Positions 33,410-43,181 of a stretch of 64,000 nt of DNA are shown here, piece by piece (within the stretch, counting starts at the first letter, position 1; the number at the start of each line of letters is the position of its first letter). The notes below the pieces were generated by a model. It was not told where the DNA came from, made no database searches, and saw only the letters and a list, made by a program, of their open reading frames with translations. Source of the DNA: Marinagarivorans cellulosilyticus (GTDB lineage Bacteria; Pseudomonadota; Gammaproteobacteria; Pseudomonadales; Cellvibrionaceae); the NCBI RefSeq assembly GCF_021655555.1, contig NZ_AP023086.1, forward strand, positions 4,494,685 through 4,558,684, written 5' to 3'. The position numbers were made by a program, and so were the translations under genes.

Positions 33410-36359
33410 ATGTTGCTCCGGCGATTTTATGCGTTACGCAGCTTGAAATTCAGGCCGCTTTTACACGCATTCGTTTTGGTGGCCTTAACCAATGGCGCCG
33501 CGCAAGCCACGGCTCAAACAAATGTCGAGCAGCTGCTGGACAACATGCGCTTTCAACGCTTGCTTACTGGTGAAGACGATAACGAGAAAGACGGCATCGG
33601 AGTGGTGTTTTCCATAGTACAGGATGACACTGGCTTTATCTGGATTGGCGGTGATTCTGGGCTGACCCGCTACGACGCTCACGCATTTAAATTTTATAAG
33701 GCTGACACCAAGAACCCACGTGCCATCCCTAGTGTCTGGGTGAGCGACATGCGAGTGGACCACGAAGGCGTGCTATGGCTGGCCACCGGCGGCGGGCTCA
33801 GTCGTTACAACCACGAAACGGATGACTTCACTACCTTTCACAGCGGCAAAGACAGCACAGGCCTTACCTTACCGTCGGATTTGGTGACCGCCTTAGAGGT
33901 GGACAGCCGCAATAACCTTTATATTGGAACCAGCGGCGGTTTAACGGTATTCAACCCAGAACGCAGCGCCGCTCGCCACTACACGTTTGATGCGAACGAC
34001 CCCAAAAGCTTAGCCGAGGGCGGCGTTGCCGCGCTTTTTATTGACTCTGAGGAGCGCTTGTGGGCGGGTATGTCCGGCGGAGGCCTCAGCCGGCTTGATC
34101 CAACCACCGGAAGCTTCGTGCATTGGCGTAACGAGCCGACCGATCCTGATTCCCTGATGCATAACCACGTAGACCGTATCGCTCAGGATAATAAAGGTCG
34201 AATATGGGTTGCCACTCGCGGATATGGTTTAGCAAGACTGGACGAAGATGGCCGCCGCTTTAAGATTTACCGCCACGACCCCGAGGACTCCCACACAATT
34301 GGCAGTGACATTATTAGCGATTTTCACTTAGATCGGCGCGGCAATTTATGGGTCGGAGGGGTACCTACCGGCGTTAGCTTCTACGACGCCGCCAAAGCCC
34401 GATTTCGAACCTTGACACATCAACCGGAAAACCCCAATAGCCTCGATCACAATGGCGTGCTCTCACTGTTGCAGGACAGTGAAGGCATTATTTGGATTGG
34501 CACCGAAAAAGGGCTGAACGCCTACAACCGGCACACGGGGCAATTCACCCGCTACGCCCCAAACCCCAAGGACCCAGACAGCCTACGTTTTGGCGCCATA
34601 ACTACGCTAGTAGAAGACCGAGATGGTTCGCTTTGGGTAGGCAGTTGGTCTGGCGGCTTGCACCGCTTCAACAAGCGCACAGGCAAATTTAAGAACTACT
34701 ACCCAGAACAAGGCAAAACGAACAGCCTCGTTGGGGCCCACATATGGAACCTTGCTCTGGATCACGACAATACGCTTTGGGTTGGCGCCATTGATCAAGG
34801 CGGTGGCATGGGCCAATATCAGCGTGACACTGACAGCTTTCGCAACTATCACCACAACCCGCAGGCCGCCAACTCACTGGCGTATAACTATGTGTGGCGC
34901 ATTCTGCCCGACCGCCATGGTCAGCTATGGATTGGCACCAAAAATGGTGCTCGACCGTTTTAACAAGGCCGATCAAACCTTTCAGCACTACCACCACGAT
35001 CCAGACAATGCACACTCCCTCGGCCACGATAATGTTATTTCACTACTCGAAGACCGCACTGGGCGCCTTTGGGCAGGCACCGCCGAAGGCGGAGTAAGCG
35101 TGCTGGACCCCGCCACCAACCGATTCCGTACACTAGGTATTGAGGAGGGCTTGCCGGCCGCACATGTGGCCACCTTGTTGGAAGACCGGCAAGGTTACAT
35201 ATGGGCAGGCACGCCGGCAGGGCTCGCGCGGATTGACCCGATTAGCTTTGCCATTAAGGTGCTGCGTAAATCCGATGGGCTAGCGGGCAGCAACATCAAT
35301 CGCAATGCATCGCTTTTAGCCGATAATGGCGAGCTTTACATCGGCACTACAAAAGGGATTACCGTATTCGCACCGCAAAGCATCGAGCAGGGTCAAAAGC
35401 CGCCCAAGGTCGTTATCACAGCGCTGCGCATTCTAAATCGTGAGATGACAGTGGGCATGGCCGGCTCGCCGCTGACCAAGGCTATCGAGCATACCCACGA
35501 ACTTACCCTCAGTTACAAAGATGCGATGTTTGCTTTCGATTTTGCCGCGCTGAGCTTCAGCTCCTCTCGCCAAAATCGCTATTGGTACAAGTTGGATGGG
35601 TTTGACCAAACGTGGAACGATGTCGGCACCGCGCGCACCGCCACTTACACCAACTTGAACCCTGGCGACTATACCTTTCGGGTGCGCGCGATAAACAACG
35701 CTGGCGTGCACAGTGCCCAAGACGCGCAAATTCACATTACCATCACACCGCCGCCATGGCGTACCATTTGGGCCTATTTGGGTTATGCATTGCTGGCCGC
35801 GGCTGGCCTTTATCTACGTAAACGGTACGCAGACCTAAGGAAAAAATCCGCCGAATACCATGTGTTATCTACCACCGATGCATTAACTGGGGTACTTAAC
35901 CGCACAGGTTTGCAGCAAGCGCTGGAGCAACATCCAAAAGCGAACAAAGAGACATGCCAAATATGCGTTATGGTCTTGGATATTGACTTCTTTAAGCGCA
36001 TCAACGATACCTGGGGCCACGATGTGGGCGACCGAATTCTTCGAGCTTTCGCCGACATTGTTAGGACCTGCGTGCACACTGACGACTACCTAGCCCGCTG
36101 GGGAGGCGAGGAATTTGTACTGGTGTGCCGCAATGTGTCCGACGTCGGCGCTGGCACTATCGGCGAAAAACTGCGCCAAGCGGTGGCGCAGCATAGGTTT
36201 GAAACCCAAGCCCAACCATTAAGCGTCACCGTCAGTATTCGCATAGCCTGCAGCAAATCAGGAGAGAGCTTCAACAACCTCTTTAAACGTGCCGATACAG
36301 CGCTTTATCGCGCCAAGGCGAGCGGACGCAATCGGATCGAAATGGCCGATGATTCGTAA
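33410..36359 (+). pseudogene. Beta-propeller (Reg_prop/Y_Y_Y) diguanylate cyclase, frameshifted
   Basis: ATG at 33410 gives a signal peptide (HAFVLVALTNGAAQATA). The first frame holds about ten two-component-regulator propeller blades (repeated LWIGT/LWVG) and ends at 34963. From about 34944 the next frame continues with more blades, a Y_Y_Y domain (YWYKLDGFDQTWNDVG), one membrane segment (WAYLGYALLAAAGLYL) and a GGDEF domain with active-site RWGGEEF. Removing one A from the run at 34940-34944 restores one ~982-residue periplasmic sensor-cyclase. The present allele gives two pieces unless the slip is programmed or an assembly error. Such propellers sense ligands, often sugars, and control cyclic di-GMP. 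Confidence 0.8.
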
Positions 36360-36412
36360 TAAGCCGCTGTGCACCCAAATAACCATACGGCTGCACACTG
36401 TTAATACCAAGC

Positions 36413-36482
36413 AAAAAACAAAAAATGAAAAACAAAAAACAAAAAATGAAAAATGAAAAATGAAAAACACCCAACAAATGAA
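36413..36482. repeat. A-rich simple repeat
   Basis: Irregular repeats of AAAAAC and AAAAATG units over ~70 bp follow the GGDEF gene. Probably slippage-prone; no gene. Confidence 0.8.
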
Positions 36483-36598
36483 AAAGCTCACCAATTAACC
36501 GTGTATTGTTAACGGTCTTTTTAACGGTGTATGCCCATGTAAAACAATAACAAATGCAAGCCCCTGTATTTTTTAGCCTGCCCCATTATGCCTCGCCC

Positions 36599-37543
36599 TT
36601 AGCTTTTACAAACCGTGTTTAGAATATCCGCCATATTCCCTGGCTTTATTTCATTACTGTTAGTACGCATTAAATCGAAAAGCCTTAAACGTAATTTTTC
36701 GATAAACGCACCCTTGTGCGTTGGCGTGAACTCTAGCTGTTTAAAGGCGTCGATAAGTACAGCAAACAAAGCCAAGTCATCACTTTTAGCGCGTTCACTA
36801 ACAACTTCGTTTTTATCGTTAATAACTGGTAGCGTTATAGAATCTGTATCAAAAAACACTTCGGTTTTTACACTGCTCAGCATCAACAATATAACGGTTA
36901 TTAAGCTATAGTTTAAAGCTATCAAACCGGCCCGTTCTTTTTCGCAGCCTTCCAATATATAGCTTTCACTGGCATCTAAAGCTTTTATTCCCACGACGGA
37001 TGAAACACGGATTTTCACTCCTAATAATTGCGCACCATTAAACGCACGCAACGATACCGTTACCGCAACAAGCGCCAAGTTATCAAGCCCATCAAAATGA
37101 TTGCGAATTCGTCGGCACTTCTTAGATAAACGCTTTAAATCATTACTGGATGTGGGCAGCAGCACGCTTCTAATTTCGGGGCTAGTTTGGTGATAACTCG
37201 ATTTTAATACTTTTGTTTTTTTAGTCAGCGGGGTATCTGGCTTAACCTTTATCCCCTGCAAAGCATTATGGGTAACATACTCGTCATCCACAAAATAGGA
37301 CTTTAAAGACTTACTCAGCACCTTATTATGGAAAGGTATGTCGTTAGTCAATAAGATTGTATCGCTATCTAAAAGGTGGTGAATAATCTGCGCATCTGGC
37401 ATACCCGAGTGCTGCGCAGAGATCTTAAACTCTTGCTGAAAAACAACACCTTTACCTTCGGCGTAGTTTTTAAAGCGCGCAAGCTGACTGCTAGAAACAC
37501 ACTCGTCAATAATCAAGGTAACAACACGGTCTGAAGATGCCAT
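36599..37543 (-). CDS. PIN-like (DUF5615-type) domain fused to an unknown domain
   Basis: 314 residues. The N-terminal ~90 residues look like the DUF5615/Mut7-C PIN-like fold: IIDECVSSSQLARFKNYA with an early Asp-Glu, then DAQIIHHLLDSDTILLTND with the late acidic residues. The C-terminal ~200 residues (ALVAVTVSLRAFNGAQLLGV, SDDLALFAVLIDAFKQLE) match nothing I recognise. PIN-like proteins are often ribonucleases in toxin-antitoxin settings, but no antitoxin gene is adjacent. Function unknown; nuclease activity is inference. Confidence 0.65.
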   Translation of the reverse strand: MASSDRVVTLIIDECVSSSQLARFKNYAEGKGVVFQQEFKISAQHSGMPDAQIIHHLLDSDTILLTNDIPFHNKVLSKSLKSYFVDDEYVTHNALQGIKVKPDTPLTKKTKVLKSSYHQTSPEIRSVLLPTSSNDLKRLSKKCRRIRNHFDGLDNLALVAVTVSLRAFNGAQLLGVKIRVSSVVGIKALDASESYILEGCEKERAGLIALNYSLITVILLMLSSVKTEVFFDTDSITLPVINDKNEVVSERAKSDDLALFAVLIDAFKQLEFTPTHKGAFIEKLRLRLFDLMRTNSNEIKPGNMADILNTVCKS

Positions 37544-37775
37544 ATTTTCTTTCGCTTAGTCTTTGAATAGATATTCAACTTATAGAGTGGAGACACTTAC
37601 GCGGCCGAAAGCATGGTAGCTCAATCGGGCCGGCAGGTCTGACCGCCATCCTAACGCCACAATTACCTAAGACCTAAACAGCCGCAGTGATTAGGGTTAT
37701 TCTACCGCTTCAATATGCGCGGTGCCCTTTAAAGCTGATGCATCCCAAAGGGAAAATTCATGGTAATTATCAAGT

Positions 37776-38232
37776 GGGCATCTCTAAAAATGCACTTTTT
37801 CCGCGATAGCGGCTTACAGGTTTTTACTCCTGCAAAACCTGTATTCAGTCCATCCATGGACATTAGCTCCGTCCTCGAGCCCTCACAAATTGGAGGGTCA
37901 ATTTGCACAGCTTGCTGCCCGCAGGGTGAAGCGCAAGGATGCGCTGAATGATTTACACCACGTAAACTGCGGCTCTCTGGGCGGCGTTTGACCTCCACGG
38001 ATGGCAATGTCATTAACTTAGCGGCAGCCGACAATTTTTCTGGACTCGCTCAAGCCAATCCATGGACGCTCCGCACGCGCTCCCGGCGCGTGAGGGTCCT
38101 GAAAAATCACCGCCTACCGCTTAACTTGCCTTAAGTTAATGACATTGCCACGGATGGAGAAAATGCAGAAAGTTGCCAGGAGCAACTTCTGCCCTTGCTC
38201 TCACACAAAAATTACTATTTTTGGAGGTGCCC
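37776..38232. repeat. MITE copy F with AAGT target duplication
   Basis: 457 bp in reverse orientation, GGGCATCTCTAAAAATGC to ATTTTTGGAGGTGCCC, flanked by AAGT on both sides (37772-37775 and 38233-38236). The interior contains the module also seen in copy A, and a full diverged R3 hairpin element at 38021-38120 bordered by TTAACTTA/TTAAGTTAATGACATTGCC. It shows that the element can carry other repeats as cargo. Confidence 0.9.
38021..38120. repeat. Structured hairpin repeat R3, diverged copy d, inside MITE F
   Basis: Read on the - strand it follows the R3 plan: TTTTTC-A-GGAC pairing with GTCC-A-GAAAAA, and an inner hairpin CACGCGC-CGGGA-GCGCGTG. Compared with copy a, paired positions change together (T:A to C:G in the inner hairpin; GGC:GCC to GGAC:GTCC in the outer stem). 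Confidence 0.75.
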
Positions 38233-38300
38233 AAGTGCTAAAGGGTTGATGTTGGTTTTCCAGAGCATTATCGTTTCAGCTGGCTAATAGAGCAATAAGT

Positions 38301-39497
38301 ATGACAACAAACGACATAGTATTAAGCATCAATAGCGGCTCTTCGAGCATAAAATTTTCTGCGTTTACAGGGCCTAGCGCTACAGAATGCATTGCTAAAG
38401 GACAGGTATCTAGCCTAGATTCAAAGCCTCAAATAGAGCTGTATTTTTTTAACGATGCGCGGCAGTACGGTCCGTTAAAGGTAAACAATTGCGTGCTTAC
38501 TAGCGCCATCGAGCAGTTTTGTTCGGCGTTAAAGCTTTCGTTACAGACTTATAACCACAGTGGTCATGTTTCGGTGGTTAGCCATCGCGTGGTTCATGGT
38601 GGCGATATAGCCCAGCACCGCGTAATCGATGATGCGTTACTTTGTGAATTAACGTCGCTTGTGCCATTAGACCCTCTGCACTTACCTTCGAATATTGCCG
38701 CTATAAAGATAGCACTCGACCTTTTTCCTCACGCACGCCATGTCGCCTGCTTTGATACTGTATTCCACACCACAATCCCCCTAACAGCAAAACAGTACGC
38801 ATTGCCAAAGCTTTTGTTTGATCAAGGGATCAAACGTTACGGTTTTCACGGTTTGTCTTATCAATATGTGTGTCAACAGCTTAAGGCTCACTATAACGAG
38901 CTAAACGACAGAAAACTAATTGTTGCCCACCTAGGAAGTGGGGCAAGTTTGTGCGCGATCAAAAACGGCGACAGCCAATACTGCACAATGGGGTTTTCTG
39001 TACTCGATGGCGTTACTATGGGCACGCGTTGTGGCGCGATTGATCCAGGCGTGCTGCTCTATTTATTAAGACAGGATTATAGCGCCCTGGATATTGAGGA
39101 ATTGCTATACAGGCAGTCTGGTTTGCTCGGTTTATCCGGTTTATCCAACGATATGCGCAACCTATTTGCCGACGATTCAGCTGCCTCGCAAGAAGCAATA
39201 GCGCACTTTACATTAACTGTAGTAAGAGAAATAGGAGCACTGACGGCAATGCTAAACGGTTGCAACACTCTTGTTTTTACCGGCGGTATTGGAGAGCACG
39301 CTCCGCGCATACGAGCTCGCGTTTGCCAACAATTGAGCTATTTGGGGCTTGAACTAGATGACCAGAAAAATAATCAGCATTGTCATGATGGTGTAATTTC
39401 CGGCATTCACAGTAAAGTGGAAGTTTGGGTAATATCGACAAATGAAGAAAAGGTGATGGCACAGATTGCTCAGCAACTGGCTGCCAACAATGCGTAA
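38301..39497 (+). CDS. ackA: Acetate kinase
   Basis: 398 residues, full length. Diagnostic motifs: LSINSGSSSIKF (phosphate-binding loop) at residue 7, VVSHRVVHGG, DTVFHTTIP, RYGFHGLSYQYV and HLGSGASLCAI. The enzyme interconverts acetyl phosphate and ADP with acetate and ATP in the cytosol. The phosphoketolase gene follows after 31 nt, so this kinase should drain the acetyl phosphate made by that enzyme. No pta gene is present. Confidence 0.96.
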   Translation: MTTNDIVLSINSGSSSIKFSAFTGPSATECIAKGQVSSLDSKPQIELYFFNDARQYGPLKVNNCVLTSAIEQFCSALKLSLQTYNHSGHVSVVSHRVVHGGDIAQHRVIDDALLCELTSLVPLDPLHLPSNIAAIKIALDLFPHARHVACFDTVFHTTIPLTAKQYALPKLLFDQGIKRYGFHGLSYQYVCQQLKAHYNELNDRKLIVAHLGSGASLCAIKNGDSQYCTMGFSVLDGVTMGTRCGAIDPGVLLYLLRQDYSALDIEELLYRQSGLLGLSGLSNDMRNLFADDSAASQEAIAHFTLTVVREIGALTAMLNGCNTLVFTGGIGEHAPRIRARVCQQLSYLGLELDDQKNNQHCHDGVISGIHSKVEVWVISTNEEKVMAQIAQQLAANNA

Positions 39498-39528
39498 TCG
39501 GTACATTTATGATCGAGCGAGATAAAAC

Positions 39529-41943
39529 ATGAATAGCCTAAAGCCTACAGAAATCATTAGCGCGCATGACATTACTTTGATCGATGCGTATTGGCGGGCC
39601 TGTAATTATTTAGCCGCCGGAATGATTTACTTACAACACAACCCATTACTCAGGCAAACATTAACAGGCGAACACATAAAACAGCGGTTATTGGGCCACT
39701 GGGGCGCTTCCCCAGCATTAAGCTTTACATATATTCATATGAATCGCCTTATTAAAAAATATGATTTGAATGCGATATTTTTAGCAGGCCCAGGTCATGG
39801 AGCCCCAGGTGTTTTAGGGCCGGTATATTTAGAAGGTACCTATTCCGAGGTTTACCCTAATAAAAGTAAAACCGAAGCCGGAATGCAAAAGTTATTTAGT
39901 GAATTTTCATTCCCTGGCGGTATTGGCAGCCATTGCACCCCAGAGACACCGGGCTCTATTCATGAAGGTGGTGAGCTGGGTTATAGCCTATCCCATGCTT
40001 ATGGTGCGGTATTTGATAACCCCGACCTTATTGCGCTTTGCGTGGTTGGCGATGGCGAAGCCGAAACTGGCCCACTGGCAACCGCTTGGCATTCCAATAA
40101 ATTTTTAAACCCTGCACGCGATGGCGCCGTGCTGCCGGTACTGAATTTAAATGGTTATAAAATTGCAAACCCCACTCTACTGGCACGCATCAGCGAAGAA
40201 GAATTAACTGCGCTATTTAAAGGCTATGGCTATCAGCCGTTTATTGTGGAGGGCGATGTCCCTCTTGAAATGCACAAAAAAATGGCCGAAGTCATGGAGC
40301 GGTGCATTGTAATGATTCGGGATTTTCAAACTCAAGCGCGCAGCAGCCAAGAACGACCCGCTCGCCCTATGTGGCCTATGATTATCCTGCGCACCCCCAA
40401 AGGCTGGACAGGCCCTACTGAGTTAGACGGTCATAAAGTAGCAGGGAGCTGGCGCTCACATCAAGTCCCCATGAGTGCCATGCACGAAAACAACGACCAT
40501 ATTGAACGACTAGAACACTGGCTAAAAAGCTACCAACCGGAACACCTTTTTGACGAGAATGGGCAGCTAATCCCAGAACTCGAAGCGCTGGCACCTGTTG
40601 GCCCGCGCAGAATGAGCGCCAACCCCATTGCAAATGGTGGCGTTTTACGCCGCGAACTGATAATGCCAAATATTAAAGATTACGGGGTTAATATAGCGCA
40701 GCGCGGCGTAACACAAATGTCTAACACGCAGGTATTGGGTGAATTTTTACGGGATATTATTCGTAATAATCCCACCACATTTCGATTATTCGGGCCAGAC
40801 GAAACCGCGTCTAATAAATTATCGGCCGTTTATGAGGTGACGCAAAAAGCTTGGATGGGTAGCTACCTTCCTGAGGACGAAGACGGCGGCAACTTGTCAC
40901 CTTCGGGCCGCGTCATGGAAATGCTCAGCGAGCATACTCTTGAGGGTTGGCTAGAAGCCTATTTATTAACCGGCCGGCACGGTTTCTTTCATACCTACGA
41001 GGCATTTGCCCATGTAATTGATTCCATGTTTAACCAGCATGCAAAATGGTTAGACATTTGTAAAAACCATGTCGCGTGGCGAGCACCTGTTTCATCACTC
41101 AATATTATGTTGTCTTCTGTTGTTTGGCGGCAAGACCACAATGGCTTTTCGCATCAAGACCCTGGTTTTATTGATTTAGTAACAAACAAAAGCGCCGATG
41201 TTACCCGCATTTATTTCCCGCCGGATGCGAATTGTCTATTATCCGTAGCTGATCACTGTTTACGCAGCACTAACTACATCAACCTAATCGTATCGGACAA
41301 GCAAAAACACCTGCAGTATTTATCGGCTGATGAAGCGGCTATTCATTGCGCTAAAGGTATTGGCATTTGGCCGTGGGCGAGTAACGATGGCAATACGAGC
41401 GCAACTTACACCAGCGACTACGACGAGCCCGATGTAATTATGGCTTGTTGTGGTGATGTACCTACAATGGAGTCGCTTGCGGCCGCGGCTATATTGCGCG
41501 AATACTTACCAGACTTAAAAGTACGCTTTATTAACGTTGTTGATCTTTATAAATTGCAATCTGCCGATGAACACCCGCATGGTTTATCGCAAACAGATTT
41601 TGATATTTTATTTACTCGCGATAAGCCCATTGTTTTCAATTTTCACGGTTACCCATGGCTTATTCATAAATTAGCCTACCGCCGCACAAATACACAACGG
41701 CTACACGTAAGGGGTTATAAAGAAAAAGGCAATATCAATACTCCTTTGGAATTAGCAATACTCAATCAAATCGATCGCTTCAACCTTGTTATTGATGTTA
41801 TCGAACGCGTTTCGTTTTTGGGCTCTCGGGCAGCACATTTGCGTGACGCGATGAAAGCCGAGATTATTCGCCATATAGAGTATGCTCATACACACGGCAT
41901 AGACCCAAGTGAGATTACCGATTGGGTATGGCCATACGCTTAA
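39529..41943 (+). CDS. xfp: Xylulose-5-phosphate/fructose-6-phosphate phosphoketolase
   Basis: 804 residues, normal length. Thiamine-diphosphate enzyme with the family signatures LAGPGHGAPGVLGPVYLEG near residue 84 and VVGDGEAETGPLA near residue 170, and the C-terminal domain (NFHGYPWLIHKLAYRR, VRGYKEKGNINTP). It splits xylulose-5-P (and probably fructose-6-P) with phosphate to acetyl phosphate and an aldose phosphate. Next to ackA it gives an ATP-yielding bypass of lower glycolysis, common in heterotrophic marine bacteria and methanotrophs. Confidence 0.96.
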   Translation: MNSLKPTEIISAHDITLIDAYWRACNYLAAGMIYLQHNPLLRQTLTGEHIKQRLLGHWGASPALSFTYIHMNRLIKKYDLNAIFLAGPGHGAPGVLGPVYLEGTYSEVYPNKSKTEAGMQKLFSEFSFPGGIGSHCTPETPGSIHEGGELGYSLSHAYGAVFDNPDLIALCVVGDGEAETGPLATAWHSNKFLNPARDGAVLPVLNLNGYKIANPTLLARISEEELTALFKGYGYQPFIVEGDVPLEMHKKMAEVMERCIVMIRDFQTQARSSQERPARPMWPMIILRTPKGWTGPTELDGHKVAGSWRSHQVPMSAMHENNDHIERLEHWLKSYQPEHLFDENGQLIPELEALAPVGPRRMSANPIANGGVLRRELIMPNIKDYGVNIAQRGVTQMSNTQVLGEFLRDIIRNNPTTFRLFGPDETASNKLSAVYEVTQKAWMGSYLPEDEDGGNLSPSGRVMEMLSEHTLEGWLEAYLLTGRHGFFHTYEAFAHVIDSMFNQHAKWLDICKNHVAWRAPVSSLNIMLSSVVWRQDHNGFSHQDPGFIDLVTNKSADVTRIYFPPDANCLLSVADHCLRSTNYINLIVSDKQKHLQYLSADEAAIHCAKGIGIWPWASNDGNTSATYTSDYDEPDVIMACCGDVPTMESLAAAAILREYLPDLKVRFINVVDLYKLQSADEHPHGLSQTDFDILFTRDKPIVFNFHGYPWLIHKLAYRRTNTQRLHVRGYKEKGNINTPLELAILNQIDRFNLVIDVIERVSFLGSRAAHLRDAMKAEIIRHIEYAHTHGIDPSEITDWVWPYA

Positions 41944-41959
41944 GGGTACCGGCTACCTG

Positions 41960-42120
41960 TAAAAATAGGTTTTTTGGCAACGAGGACAGGCAAATACTCC
42001 TGTTTTGCCTGCATATCAGGCCATTCTAGGCAACAAAGCACCGGCCAGACGACGGAATGGATTCTGGGGCTCGAGCGGCACATCGGTGCGCGAAGCACTT
42101 TTTAGACATTGCACCGCACT
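41960..42120. repeat. Degenerate MITE relic
   Basis: Fragments similar to copy A (GACGGAATGGATTCTGGGGCT versus GACTGAATGGATTCAGGAGCT, and TTTTTAGACATTGCACCGC near its end), but without intact terminal repeats. Old, decayed copy. Confidence 0.6.
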
Positions 42121-42240
42121 ATGCTGCTTGCGGTTGGCTTATTAGTGTTGATTGTTGCGCCTGAGTTTATTTTGGCCGCCATGGGTATGGCGCAGGCTGC
42201 TGTGTTTATCCTTGTGATTACTTTTCGCTGCCACGAGTGA
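42121..42240 (+). CDS. Possible 39-residue hydrophobic peptide
   Basis: Frame MLLAVGLLVLIVAPEFILAA and on, a single predicted membrane segment, starting directly where the MITE relic ends. No ribosome binding site of quality. Could be a small membrane protein or the C-terminal remnant of a larger one. Confidence 0.35.
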   Translation: MLLAVGLLVLIVAPEFILAAMGMAQAAVFILVITFRCHE

Positions 42241-42335
42241 ACGACGTTAAACGTTAGCCCAAACTGGTGGAGGCAAGGGAGTCGTAACTAAGCAAGTATT
42301 TTGTATAATCGCACAAAAAGTAAAGAGTCAAGGCA

Positions 42336-43022
42336 ATGTGGTTAAACAAAGAGCACACCGACAATATCGCAATAAAGGCATACCGCACCACACTATTGCA
42401 CTCTTGCCCAAATCATATTGTAATTGACAACCTGTTTAACGCTGCCAAGTTAGATGATGTGCTATCGATTTTAAAGCAACCCAACCAATGGCAAACCCAG
42501 CAACATACTTACTCGGCACTTTATGTGGATTCCGATCAGTGGCAACAAGCCCTCGACAATCAGCGCTTTGTTCAACGCGATATTTGGCAACGTAAAGCCC
42601 ATACCCCAAGCAATGACACCGCGCACGCATTTTTGTCTTTTTTGCGCGACGATATTTTTATGTCTTTCTTATCGCGTATTTTTAATATTGAGCTCACCGA
42701 CATCAACGTTGCAGACCCGATAATTAATACCAATTACTTCCGCCTAAGCCGAGCCGATTTTGTTCGGCAACACGCCGATGATTCCCCAGGAAGACAGGTT
42801 TGCATGTTGCTGTATTTAAATAAAGCATGGCAACCCGATGCCGGCGGCGAGCTAGCGTTTAAAGGATGCGACAATAACCCCATTCGCATAACCCCACGTT
42901 ACAACCGCTGCGTGCTATTTGATCCATCCTCTAAGGGCTCCGAACACTGGGTAGAAGCCTTAAACAAGGAGCATTCTCAGCGATACCGCTATAACGTCAC
43001 CAGTTGGTACTGGTCAGAATAA
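42336..43022 (+). CDS. 2OG-Fe(II) oxygenase (prolyl 4-hydroxylase-like)
   Basis: 228 residues. The iron-binding triad of the double-stranded beta-helix is visible: H and D in VRQHADDSP near residues 147-149, and the late H in GSEHWVEAL near residue 206, with the 2-oxoglutarate-binding basic residues in QRYRYNVTSWYW. Family members hydroxylate proteins or small molecules using 2-oxoglutarate and O2. No operon partner; substrate unknown. Confidence 0.8.
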   Translation: MWLNKEHTDNIAIKAYRTTLLHSCPNHIVIDNLFNAAKLDDVLSILKQPNQWQTQQHTYSALYVDSDQWQQALDNQRFVQRDIWQRKAHTPSNDTAHAFLSFLRDDIFMSFLSRIFNIELTDINVADPIINTNYFRLSRADFVRQHADDSPGRQVCMLLYLNKAWQPDAGGELAFKGCDNNPIRITPRYNRCVLFDPSSKGSEHWVEALNKEHSQRYRYNVTSWYWSE

Positions 43023-43181
43023 CCTGGGGGTCGATATCGGCCAGATTTATTCATTCACACATGCAACCAATTAAGTTGGCGGCTGTCTGGTTACTTCGCC
43101 AGCTTAATGACACACAGTAGCGCGAAGGGGTAAACCCAGTACCCGCTAAGACCAACGTTATCGCGACTTTACAGGTTTCAC

